Assembly (NCBI GenBank): GCA_002786065.1 | Contig: NHNY01000003.1 | Coordinates: 930,001-994,000, forward strand | DNA: 64,000 nt | Direction of reading: 5' to 3' | From: Microcyclospora pomicola | Taxonomy: Eukaryota; Ascomycota; Dothideomycetes; Capnodiales | In this document: piece after piece, positions 46,014 through 56,772 of the stretch | Layout: each line of letters opens with the position of its first letter | Position numbering within the stretch: the stretch's first letter is position 1 | Notes under the pieces: model-generated | Databases searched by the model: none | Seen by the model: only the letters and a program-made list of their open reading frames with translations | What the model was told of the DNA's origin: nothing | Program-made: the position numbers and the translations under genes

Positions 46014-47713
46014 ATGAAGATGGTCGCTGTCAATGCAGCTCGCTCGAGCTTGCTGGCACTTCCAGCCAGCATACGCGTGATCTTGCGCCCTTCAAGTGCG
46101 GGTTCTTGGCGAAGCTACACATCTGGTAAGTTGATCTGAAGGTCACGCTACTATTGTCCTGTCGAATGCAGCATATCTCCGGCTCTCGACTAGCATTTCC
46201 GGGCTTTCTAGATTCTCCAACGTGGCGTGGATCTTTGTCCGCGGTCGGCCAGAAAGGTCGGGAATATCTTGCATCGCTGTGGACGATAGTATCGAACAAG
46301 TACGCAACGAATCTAACGACACCAACAGGTTCAAAGCCGGCCAATGTCACTATTGATGGCAGAGGCTATCCTGCGGACTCCTGGACAAATGTGCCTTCCT
46401 CGATTTTGACCCAAGTAGGACGCCAATTACACATACAACCAAATCATCCTATCGCGATCACAAGGAAACTCATCGAATCGCGATTCAAAGGATTCGTAAA
46501 TCACAACAATCTCAATCCTGTTGTGACTACTGCGCAGAACTTCGACTCATTAGGCTTTCCCCCAGACCATCCAGGACGAAACAGGACAGACACGTATTAC
46601 GTCAACCAGACCACAGTACTCCGTACGCATACATCAGCTCACGAGGTTGATGTGTTTCGCGAGAACACGAGTGACAGCTGGACGCTGTCTGCCGATGTCT
46701 ATCGCCGAGATGCCGTCGACAAGAGTCATTACCCAGTCTTCCACCAGATGGAAGCGGCTCTAACATGGGACCGCGCGCAGTACCCGTCTCAAGCAGCATT
46801 ATTGGAGAGCATACAAGCGTCGTACGACAAGCTGCCACGACATGATTTGGTTGTGGAAGATCCCAACCCTCCATTCCATCCTGAACGTAATCCTTTACAA
46901 GCGGCGCATTACTCTGGCGAAGAAGCTGCTCTCGTTGCCGCGCACCTCAAACGGTCGTTGGAAGATATGGTTGTCACCATTTTTGCCGAAGCCGACAAGG
47001 CTCTCGCGGCTGCTGGGTCTGGCAACGCAGAAACCAGGGAACCCCTCAAGGTTCGTTGGGTCGAGGCTTACTTTCCGCACACCTCGCCTTCGTGGGAGAT
47101 GGAGGTTTGGTGGCAAGGAGATTGGCTCGAAGTGTTGGGCTCAGGAGTCATCGAACAGCCCTTACTGATCCGTGCCAATCAGCCTTCACGGATCGGGTGG
47201 GCTTTCGGAATTGGTCTCGAACGAATTGCCATGTTGCTGTTCGGTATTCCAGATATTCGCCTATTCTGGAGCAAAGATCCACGCTTCCTCAATCAATTCG
47301 ACGCGAGCAAGCCTATTCGCCGTTTTCAACCTTTCAGCAAACACCCTGCTGCTCCTAGAGACGTGGCCTTCTGGCTGCCCAACGCGAGTGGGCCTGTAAT
47401 CAGTGATACCGCAGCGGCCTCGTCATCCGCCCCTTCGCCTGCCGGAGGTCAGCACACCGAGCCGACCACCATGACGCAGCCGGCTTTCCATGAGAACGAT
47501 CTCATGGAAGTCGTCCGCTCGGTCGCCGGCGATAGCGTCGAAGACGTGACCCTCATCGACTCGTTCACGCACCCGAAGACTGGTCGAAAAAGTCTCTGCT
47601 ATCGCATCATATATCGAAGTCTGGAAAAAACATTGACTACTGAGGAGGCCAATTCTCTACACGAGCAAGTTCGTACTCAGTTGGTTGACAAGTTTGGCGT
47701 TGAGCTGCGGTAG
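46014..47713 (+). CDS. MSF1: mitochondrial phenylalanyl-tRNA synthetase
   Basis: Monomeric class II synthetase charging mitochondrial tRNA-Phe. The best model has exon 1 46014-46125 and exon 2 46329-47713, 498 aa. Exon 1 (MKMVAVNAARSSLLALPASI) is a good presequence. The core starts VTIDGRGYPADSWTNVP, then LHIQPNHPIAITRKLIES; motif 2 region VFHQMEAALTWDR; motif 3 region GWAFGIGLERIAMLLFGIPD. The C-terminal FDX-ACB anticodon-binding domain (HPAAPRDVAFWLPN to the end) is complete. The 203-nt intron is much longer than others here and its 3' part is open in frame from 46154, so an alternative 5' exon or extra small exon is possible. Confidence 0.92.
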
Positions 47714-47944
47714 AACGATTGGGATGGCGCTGTGAGAATATGTGTAAGATTATTGTTGATGCCCACCAGGAGATGGGAGCATTGTTGTACCGATATCGTG
47801 TAACACTACGGGCGAAGGCGTGCACTTCGCTTACATATGTGCGGTTCGCGGCGTCGAGACAAATATTCATCACTGCTTCATTGTTCACATAATGCTTGCG
47901 TTGCGCAGAACATACATGCATCTCATCATATAATCACAATTTCA

Positions 47945-49205
47945 TCAAACGTTCAGTTTCTTTTCGAGATCTTTCCATCTGCCCTCTCGTAAAGGGTCCA
48001 GCTTTCGCAGCTCTTGCATCCACTTCCTCATCTCCAGCGTCGAGATCTTCTTGTTCCCGGCCTCCACGACCATGTACCGCGTTGAGTAGTCAAGCAGGGC
48101 CTGATAGATATACTTGCAGTCCTCGGCGCCGTCCAACATCTCCGTGAGACTGTCCAGCTCCTGCTCTAGATAGTGCACCCGTTCGGCGTTCGTGCACGGC
48201 CTCAGGATGGACAGTTGCTCGTCTTCCTCCAGCGTCTTCATGAGGTATTGATGGTAGAACCACAGACTCTGGTCGTATGCATCTGTATACAAGGCCGTGG
48301 TGATGAGTTCCAGCTCCGCATCCAGCATCTGCTTTCGCTCCTCCGTACCAGCTCCTCGTTCACTCAAGAGCTTCGGAATGAGCTGACTCCGTGCATGCCA
48401 CGCGCTGAAATTGCTCAGGTTGTTGTGGATCATCTTCGTCGTGTATTCCAACTCTTGCTCCGCCATGCTCTTCCTGGTCAGTCTTTCGAGTTCCGCGATC
48501 ACCGCTCGCCGGTAGCCCCAGCCGTGGAAATTGCGACTGTCCACGCCCAGCATCTTGCCTACGAGGCCGAGCTCGACTTTCCAGAGCTCAACGGCATTGG
48601 AAGTCGGAAGATTCGTGGTCGCTGTGGACAGCAGCCAAGAACGGTGGTTCCAGATCCAGTAGCATTTCGGATATTGTCGCAGTAACGGCAGGAGAAATTG
48701 GAGGTCTTCCGTGATCAGTAATGATATCTCGCGTTGAGCTGGTGTGAGACCAGAGACAGCTGCAGCCGTTTCATCTTGCGGCTCGACGGAGGATGGAGTT
48801 TCCAGTTCGCGGCTGAAGACGTCGAGCAGAAGACGTCGGCGGTGGTTCCATATCGTATAGTATTCGGGATTTCGCGTCAGGAGTGCGGACGTGAGTTGGA
48901 GGGTGGAGTTCGAGTAGTCCTTGGCTTTGATCTGCAATGGTGATGCGTGTCAGCAACAATGGCCATGTCGTCGCTGTGACTTGGTGTGCTGGACGTGGAT
49001 ATACCCTAGCAATCACATCTGCCTCCAATCGCTTGTACTGCTCAATCTGCTTCTTCTCCCTTTCGCGTGCCTGCTCGCTCTTGTCTTGCGATGCGGCGGC
49101 AGTGCGGGGCATGCCATGCTGGACGTCTCCTGGTCAGTGACTTCACCTCTTGCCACACAGTATCCTCTCAGGAAAAGGCTTCTAAACACTACTCACACTG
49201 GCCAT
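47945..49205 (-). CDS. BET4: Rab geranylgeranyltransferase alpha subunit
   Basis: Bet4 with Bet2 attaches geranylgeranyl groups to Rab GTPases delivered by the escort protein Mrs6. Exons 49197-49205, 49005-49118 and 47945-48931 give 369 aa; the first coding exon is only 9 nt (Met-Ala-Ser) and the joined start MASHGMPRT matches the family's HGxPR start. Introns are 78 and 73 nt. Repeated PFTA units are visible: NPEYYTIWNHRRRLLLDV, PKCYWIWNHRSWLL, RNFHGWGYRRAVIAEL, SNFSAWHARSQLIPKL and QSLWFYHQYLM. The protein is convergent with MSF1 (231 bp apart). Confidence 0.93.
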
Positions 49206-50124
49206 GTTAGGTTTGAAGTAAGGATTACTTCGTAAGCGATGTGCCGAAGCTCAATTATCTATCTTCGAGGTAAACGTCCAAGATTTTGACAAGACGATGA
49301 TGAGTGTGGCATCACGATCCGAGGCAGCAGCAATGTCTGTGTGCTGGAGAAGTCGCACCGAGTGGACAACCATTGCCCCTTGAGACCGACTCATAGAAGT
49401 GAATAACGTCTCACGCACTTGAATAGATAACTCCATGCAGGATTATACCGTGCTCACCACCGCTCAGAGATGTGCTGCTCATACTAACAACAGGATAACC
49501 AGGGAGCATCACATACATGCACTTATCCACGAATTGCCCGATGCTGTGGGCCGGGACAGCACCTACTGCCGTGCGAGTCTGGTGAGGAAGGTCTCAAAGC
49601 TGCTGGGAGTATTGCTATCCTAGGTACCACCATTGATTGGTAGAACGGTGTGGCTGTTGCGACAGCATCCAGGGCCAACCTCCGGCGTATTGCGATCAAC
49701 AGAGCATGTCTGACGGTCTTCCTAACATCTCTCAACCACGAAGACGATCGTCTTTCCAGCAGTACAACAACGTTGATGACGAGGTCTTGGAGACGGTTTT
49801 GACATCTGCCGGCTTGTTGAGGGCGTCAAAGGCCCCAGTGCTTTACACGATTACGCCTGCCAGGGGGCCAATTGACCAACGCAGCGTACATTGGAACAAA
49901 GAAGTGGTATCACGGGAGCTTCGGAGATGTCAAGAGACCAACAGGACAAAATCACTGCCAACGACGCTTCCCAGCCCGCCACTTCCGACATTCATCCCGA
50001 GGACAACTGGTGGAATCAACGCACCTAGAGAGAGCATAGTTCCCGGCCAAAACAGCGACAGCTTTCCGGTCAAGGTAGATTCGTCAGCGATTCACTGTCG
50101 TCCCTCGCAGGAGGTCGGCTCGTT
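49206..50124. other. BET4 promoter and upstream part of the AMA1-like gene
   Basis: About 920 bp. From 49637 one plus-strand frame is open and runs on for kilobases; another frame from about 49875 to 50028 reads like protein (MSRDQQDKITANDASQP at 49927), ending in a stop. One or both may be upstream exons of the next gene, but I could not join them by splice sites. Confidence 0.35.
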
Positions 50125-53100
50125 ATGCCTTGCATCGAAGAAGATGCAGGGTCTGAATATCAAGTCAACAACGAGGACAATCGACCATCAATTGTCGAGA
50201 CCACCTGTGTGTCCGAACACACTGCAGACGAAGGCAAAAAGCTTCAATCGCGGTACCCCGGGCGTGGTGGATGGTTCAAGAGACAGTGGTGGGCCATGCG
50301 CATCTATTGGAGGACTAAACAACGTGACCGGCTGCAACGAAAGATCTCACGTCTCAATAAGTCCGCATCAAGCGTTGGAGAAACCGCGACTAGGTCGACA
50401 GGGCGAAGGAACCTATCCACACGTATCAGTCGACGTCGACCAGTCGCAAACAAGGATGAACGACCTATTCTACAGCAACCCATGCCACGAACGGGTGGAG
50501 AAGCAGATTCATATTACCATGATGCCATCTCCCCATTCAATGATCACGAGGTTGTTCGTCCCAGCGAGCGCGGAGCAACCAGCGACAACAGAGGAGAAGT
50601 GGAAAACCAGTACCACGACCGAATGGCACAAGCTGGAGGGAACGCAATTCCCCATTGGTCCGAGCAAGCGGATCGACATCAGAATGAAACCTCCCTACAT
50701 CCTCCCTTCCTCGAAAGTGACAAGCCGATCATGTATGTACCGAGACAGCTCACCACCCGCCAAAACTCATTCGCTTCCCGTGGATTTCTCCCGACCCATC
50801 CAGTCTATGTACCACACACAGTCATGGTCCCAGTCTGTAGGCGGTTTGTACCCGATACCACTTCTTCCATCATCGGAGATCAGCGCATCCCAGGATATCA
50901 TGAAGAGTACTATCTCGACACTTCCAAACTTTACAGCCACTCCAACGCATCTCGCGTGTCCAATGCGTCACGCCGTTCCGAAGCCTCTCGCAATTCCCAG
51001 GCAACATATCTCTCTCAGAAAGCCCGAGGCCGAACCATCAGTCGATCGCCGGCCTCGCCTACTAGCACCGACGTCACCATACGCCCAGATAACTCGTGCC
51101 GAACACAGTCCAAGGCAAGTTCACGGCATGCCAGTAGGAGGCAAAATGAGATCGCCACCAACCACCGGAATCGCGGCTCTCGTAGAGCTCAAGTGCACCA
51201 ACTGTCCACAATCAAATCTGGATGCTGTAGGTATCATGACGGACACGAACAAGAGTTGCCACAGCTCGATCAAGCTGGAGAGAGGCGAAGCAGATCCCGT
51301 CACACCATCGCATGATGAGCTCGCTTTAAGCAGTCCACGTTCCTCGACCACATATACGCATCATGGAACAAGCGATGATGAAGATTACGATACGCCAATG
51401 ACTAGTCCTGAGGTCTCTCCTTTACGAGTCTTGCGTCAGCCGACCATGCTCTTTGCGAATGACGTCCGTCTGACTGTCTTCGATGGGGCTCATGATGATA
51501 CAGTTCACTCGCAGGCACATATGAAGCCGTCCAGCAGCATTACCGACCACGAGCTTGAGGCCGAAACTGAAGTCCACACTAACAAGCTTGCCATGGAGCC
51601 GGAGGCACCTTCCAGTGAAACTGATGGCTTTGAAGACTTGGCACCTAATGTTGGCATCAAGTTTGGATCTGTGGCTGGCAAAAACATGACCGCAGACTGT
51701 GGTCTCACCGACGATACGACTCCGCTGACTACCGCTAGTCCTGCCAAAGACGCCGAAGCCTTTCCATTTCCACGCCAACTTGGTAGCCCTACGCGGAGGC
51801 ATTGTGCAAGAGTAAGACGGCGGCCAAGCGCGCTGCTGCAGCATTGTGGTGGTAACTTCGTGAGCCAACTATGTCCGCCAAGATTCAGCTTGCCAGATCG
51901 CTTCGTTCCACCTCGTGCAAATACCCCGAACAAAGAAGTCTTCATGGTCAGCCAAGTTACGCATAAAGTGACTTCGACCAACCAGGCATCTCGCCAGACG
52001 GTAGACGAATCTGATCCATTCATGCCAAGCCCGCGACGTAGTCTTCGGATGAACGACAGATTATCCACGATACGACTTTCAGCTACGCCACCTAGGCCAA
52101 ATCCTCGGGGTGGAACAACGTTGACAGATCCACATGCACTTCGCTCTTTCAGTGAAGGGGCAGTATGGAGTGTAGGAGCTAGGATTGTGACAGAAGGTGT
52201 GGCAAGCACGTCTGACGGAAGAGGTGGGCGGGTCACAAGTAGCACCAGTGCTCCGCATCATACAGCCGACTTTCTACAGAAGCCAACAACAAGCGAGGAA
52301 GAGGCTACGCATGGGAGACGCCTAGCACTTGCTATGGATATCGATCAGAGGATGAGGTTGATTAAACACGGTTCACCAGCTTCGATCGAGTCGATGGCTC
52401 CAGGGACACGATCTCCCTCCGCTCATCCGCATCGAACCGTATGGCGCCATGGAGCTTGGGAGCGCGACAGTCCGAAACTCCGTGAGATTCGATGTATGTT
52501 CAAGCGTAAATGCGTTGCTGATGAAGATCGCAGCATCCAAGACTGCAGTCGTAAAGCTGAAAGAGGTTCCAATAATCCCATTTCGAGGTAAGCTTGTACT
52601 GGTGTCGAGGACGAGTATGTACTCACCCTAACCATCTCACAGTCCTTGATGCACCAGCTCTACGAGATGATTATTATTGTTCCTTGCTTGCATATTCGCC
52701 AACCATCCACTGCTTAGCAGTCGGTCTTGCGTCTCATGTGTATCTTTGGTCCGAAGCTCGAGGATCTCGCCCGTCAAACATTCCTGACTCTCTCAACGCC
52801 CCGTACGATTCCCACGTCACTTCCCTATCTTTCAGCTCGCAAGATGGTGCCAGTTCCATTCTTGCCATTGGAAGGGCTGATGGCAAGATCACACTCTGGA
52901 GTCCAGTAGATCACGACCCTCGATTCGACAGCGAGCAGCCGGCCCCCATCTCATGTGTAAGCTTCCGACCCCACTCGGTACCACGGCAATCAACACGTGA
53001 ACCGGGAATGATGACTGCGACCGAAGACTTGCTTGTCGGCGATGAGATTGGTGATGTATACTACTACTCGGTGGAGTGGCCGAACCAGAATCAACGAGAT

Positions 53101-53766
53101 CTCTTCGACTGGCATGGTAGCATGACACTATTAGCACGAATCAGCTGCCATACTCAGCAGATCTGCGGTCTCGCCTGGAGTCCCTCGGGTGACGTCTTCG
53201 CCACTGGAGGGAACGATAATTTGATGTTTCTCTTCGAATCCAAAAAGCTGTTGTCCCCGGCTTCTATCGAGGCTCGTCGGCGACGAGACCATCCATCTAC
53301 TGTTGACAGAGTGCGCCTAACCTCTGGTGATGGATCTACCACTGGACAAGCGCAGGTGTTGAACATCCTTCTTGGTCAGCAGAGACACATCTTCACTCTC
53401 AATGCTGCTGTGAAAGCTATTGCCTTTGCGCCATGGCAGAAGTCACTCATTGCTGCTGGGGGAGGAAGCAATGACCGATGTATCCACTTCTTTCATGCTA
53501 CTTCAGGCGCTACCCTCGCGACAATTGACTGCCACGCTCAAGTCACCTCTCTGCTGTGGTCCACGCGACGGAAGGAGATTGCGGCGACTTTCGGGTTCGC
53601 TCAACCCGAGCACCCTTACAGAGTAGCCGTGTTCTCCTGGCCCTCTTGCCGGATGGTTGTGGGCATACCATGGTGGAGTGAAGAGCGAGCCCTGTACGCG
53701 GTCGCTTACCCTCGAGGCCCTACTGGTGGCATGCCCACCCCTGCAGACGCTGAAGGCAGGCCTTAG
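50125..53766 (+). CDS. ama1: Cdc20/Fizzy-family APC/C activator, AMA1-like
   Basis: Activators of this family recruit substrates to the anaphase-promoting complex; Ama1 is the meiosis-specific one in yeast. Proposed exons: 50125-51133, 51186-52493, 52534-52587, 52643-53766 (introns 52, 40 and 55 nt), 1164 aa. The N-terminal region is long and disordered with a basic aromatic patch (GGWFKRQWWAMRIYWRTKQR). The C-box is LPDRFVPPR at about 573-581. After the splices, EVPIIPFRVLDAPALRDDYY leads into a WD40 propeller with SHVYLWSE, GKITLWSP, CGLAWSPSGDVFATGGNDN and IAAGGGSNDRCIHFF. The frame meets TAG at 53764-53766, yet the same frame then encodes the last blade and an Ile-Arg tail. The start is uncertain: the second-exon frame is open back to 49637, and Met at 51236 would give a shorter, more typical protein. 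Confidence 0.72.
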
Positions 53767-53961
53767 TACGGTCGCAGAACACGCGACGAAGGCTGCTTGG
53801 TGGTGGCGACCAGCGACGCGAGCATCAAGTTTCACGAGATCTGGGCTGAAGGGAGCCGCGAGCGCTGTGGCAAGCAAGGGGTCAAGGGGGTGTTTGGGGG
53901 GAGCCAGATCTTGGAGGGAGAGTGCTCGGAGGATGTGATGCGAAGCTCGACGATCCGGTGA
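53767..53961 (+). other. in-frame continuation of the AMA1-like gene with IR tail
   Basis: Same frame as the preceding CDS, directly after its TAG. It encodes EGCLVVATSDASIKFHEIWA, the expected last propeller strands, and ends SSTIR before a TGA at 53959-53961. The terminal Ile-Arg is the dipeptide by which Cdc20-family proteins dock on APC/C TPR subunits. A 66-nt GT-AG segment (53701-53766, ending in the TAG itself) is a multiple of three and could be an intron, though its donor GTCGCT is weak. Confidence 0.75.
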
Positions 53962-54422
53962 GATGTGTAGTTTGGCCTATCTGTGGTTGTGATGGATGAT
54001 GGACCCTGAGCTCGCGTAGAACCTCGGACTCCTTGCGGCTTCTGCTTCATGTTGAGTGTATACACCTACAAAGAACATCGATACCCTGAGACTTAGTATA
54101 TCTTGTTCGCATTCCACGCTTCGTCTGGCGTGGCTGTTGGCATCATCGTCCAATGATGGACCGAGCGGTATCGCAACACCATCGTTTTGCCTCCATTCGA
54201 CGAATGACTGATACTGATAGAGAAAACAGAGCATGATGCTCCACCTCTTTGCATAGCACTGCCGCAGGTCCAGCCGTCAAGATATATGAACAAATCATCC
54301 CGCCGAACCTGTCGCTACTCTCTTCTCGCTTCTTGCTTCTCGAACGTGGCGTCGGCTTTATTCCATCGGCCTATGAGAGTAGAGTGCTATTATACTATAC
54401 GAGGGGTATAAGCAAGGTCTAC

Positions 54423-54424
<2 letters not shown>

Positions 54425-54459
<35 letters not shown>
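54425..54459. repeat. (ACT)n microsatellite
   Basis: Uninterrupted trinucleotide tract of about eleven to twelve units. Confidence 0.9.
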
Positions 54460-54603
54460 CTTACTACATGTCTAGCAACTCCACACTACTGCTGTATACC
54501 TCGTACTCACATGTATAGTCAGGACCTAGCCGCTGCTACTGACTTATCACTGCTGCTGCGGATGCGAATCCACCCGCGGCCCCAAACCTGAAACACGCCG
54601 AGC

Positions 54604-54628
54604 CATGCACATGCACATGCACATGCAG
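54604..54628. repeat. (CATGCA)n short tandem repeat
   Basis: About four units of a self-complementary-rich hexamer (CACATG/CATGCA). Confidence 0.8.
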
Positions 54629-54683
54629 GTGAGAAGCAGGATTCGTCGAGAGAAAAAAGCGACGAGGATTGTTGAGCATACCT

Positions 54684-54702
54684 ACATACATACATACACA
54701 CG
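54684..54702. repeat. (TACA)n microsatellite
   Basis: About four to five TACA units, followed by a small inverted repeat around an AAGCTT core (TAAGCCTACTAAGCTTACTA). Confidence 0.75.
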
Positions 54703-54802
54703 TAAGCCTACTAAGCTTACTATGCTTACGCAGGAAGAGACTGGGCAGGGAAGGGAGGTATAAGGCGTGGGGCTTCTTGTCAGTTTTATTCGGCGGCTGG
54801 AT

Positions 54803-54827
54803 GGGGGGGGGGGGGGGGGGGGGNGGG
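54803..54827. repeat. poly-G run with one N
   Basis: About 24 G with a single ambiguous base at 54824. The true length is unlikely to be right in the assembly. Confidence 0.95.
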
Positions 54828-55799
54828 ATTGTTGGGTAAAGGACGGATGGATGCGAGGATGCAAGGATGCAAGGATATATGATGAGGAGCAGGACAGGGA
54901 AGAGAATGGGTGAGATGGCAGACGAGTGAGGTGAGGTGCAGTAAGGTAGGTGGAGAGAGGCGTGCGCGTCCGTCTACTTTCTTCAATTCAACCCCTCCAT
55001 CCCGTCTGTTCGACCTCTGGTAGCCCTAACCCCAACACCACCTAACGTGTTTCGAATGTTTCCAATGCCGAACAAAGGCGGGTATCCACATGGTGCGATC
55101 AGTCTAGCTTATCGGCGATACGGTATGGTGGGGAGGCTGGGACATGGTGAGGAATGGTGAGGAATGCAAGTGCGTTACAGCGTACGAGTAACGTACGGTG
55201 GAGTGCAGTGTGGGTCATGGATGATATCGATCGTTGATATACATAAAGGTGCGGCAGCGAGGGCGACGTGGCCTTGCGGTTGAGGGATCCACAATCGCGC
55301 CGAGGGAAAGGTTGGAGTCGTTTGTGCGCTGGAAGCACTTCTTCATGTCCGCAGGTGGGACGAATGTCGACTACTGTAGCAGATAGAAAGGATGATGAAG
55401 CAAAGTCAAAGATGGAAGGGATCGTATGTCGATGAGTAAAGTGTCTTTAATTAAGTTTTCCGGCCCTAGTGGCAACGGAGATGATGATGATGATGCTAAT
55501 GCTGATGATTATATTCCTCCCTGTTCCCGGTTCGTGCAACCATACCCAGTATGCGCTTTTTCGCAGTTATAGAACCAAACAAAAACGCCACAATGGTTCC
55601 CGTTTTCCCTCCCAGTGATCGTCGTGATGAGAAGTCAAGTTCGTCTCGTATTCACAATGTCATGCAAGTGCGTGGCCAGATGATGCATGGCAGGGCGTGA
55701 TATGCGTCGTCAAATAGTAAAACCATAATCGTAATCCAACTCATGATGCAAGGCCGTGAGATGGAGTGATTGTGAAACATCTGTCAAGGATGAAGATGT

Positions 55800-56772
55800 T
55801 TACAAGAAGAAAGTAAGGAGGAAAGCACCGAAGCCAAGACCGAAGGAGGTCTGGACGGCACTGCCGGCACCGACGTAAGGGCTTGGCGAGGCGGTGGCGG
55901 AGGTGTTCATGTAGCCGGTACCGGTGGCAGGGGCCTGGATCTGTCCGTCGCTGATCTGGGTGACTGGAACGACAGTGGAGGTGGGAGCCTGGATCTGTCC
56001 GTCGCTGATCTGGGTGATGGGAGCAACAGTGGAGGTCGGGGCCTGGATCTGTCCGTCGCTGATCTGAGTGATGGGAGCAGCAGTGGAGGTTGGCGCCTGG
56101 ATCTGTCCGTCACTGATCTGAGTAACGACACCGGTGGTGGCCTGGATCTGTCCATCGCTGATCTGGGTGACTGGTACGCCAGTGGTGGCCTGGATCTGTC
56201 CGTCGCTGATCTGAGTGACAGCGCTGGCGGTCACTTGACCGTCAGGAATGGCAGAGGCGACGTTGGAGCCAGATTGGATGACCTCAATGTAGATGGGGGT
56301 GCACTGGTCGCCAATGCTCTCGTCGTAGAGGTTGTAGAAGTCGCCAGACAAGCACTGGTAGAAGATGGCGTTGTCGCCAATGGCGAGGGAGCCGTTGCTG
56401 CAGACGGACCAGCCTGAGGTGTAGATGGCACCAGACTGGATGACGGTGTCGAACTGGAACTGGTGGTTGGCAACGATCTCACCAGTGCGGTTCTTGGCGT
56501 CGGTGAGGACACCGTCGGTGAGAGATGCGACGACGGCAGCACGCTGGAGACTTGTTAGTTGGGTGTAAATTGAGACGAATGATATCATTTGAACGAACCT
56601 TGGACAGCGAACGCTTGGTGGAGGAGGAGGTCACGTTGACGACCTGGATCTCGAAAGTGCCATCGTATGAGGTCGAGCAGCCAGCTGGGGGATCAGCAGC
56701 AGTCTGCGCGGGCATGGGAGTGGCAGCAACGAGAGCCGCGAGGGCAAGAGGAGCGAAGGTGGCGGAACGCAT
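55800..56772 (-). CDS. PIR-repeat cell wall protein with GPI-like C-terminus
   Basis: Exons 56599-56772 and 55800-56543 with a 55-nt intron give 305 aa. Signal peptide [21 protein letters not shown] Cys-containing domain (about 30-135; Cys in [29 protein letters not shown]) comes first; a Lys-Arg pair formed at the splice junction (SLSKRAAVV) could be a Kex2 site. Six PIR units of the form QISDGQIQA follow (about 160-265), plus a degenerate [12 protein letters not shown] repeats are linked by an ester from a Gln to beta-1,3-glucan, so wall anchoring is expected. The C-terminus is Ser/Thr-rich and ends in a hydrophobic stretch ([11 protein letters not shown]) that could be a GPI signal. In yeast Pir proteins the Cys domain follows the repeats; here it precedes them. 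Confidence 0.87.
55920..56220 (-). repeat. coding tandem repeat of PIR units
   Basis: Six units of about 48-54 bp, each holding the core for QISDGQIQ separated by short Thr/Pro/Val spacers. High identity of the core at DNA level suggests recent unit duplication or homogenisation. Confidence 0.85.

Larger units (their letters stand above)
53962..55799. other. intergenic with simple repeats
   Basis: About 1.8 kb without a convincing gene. It contains several microsatellites and a poly-G run with an ambiguous base, listed separately, plus a GAT-rich stretch near 55475-55510 at the 3' side of the PIR gene. Confidence 0.45.

Noticed and set aside
55920-56220. Spaced repeats considered as a CRISPR-like array
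   Set aside because: Repeats are in frame and encode the PIR motif; the organism is a fungus.
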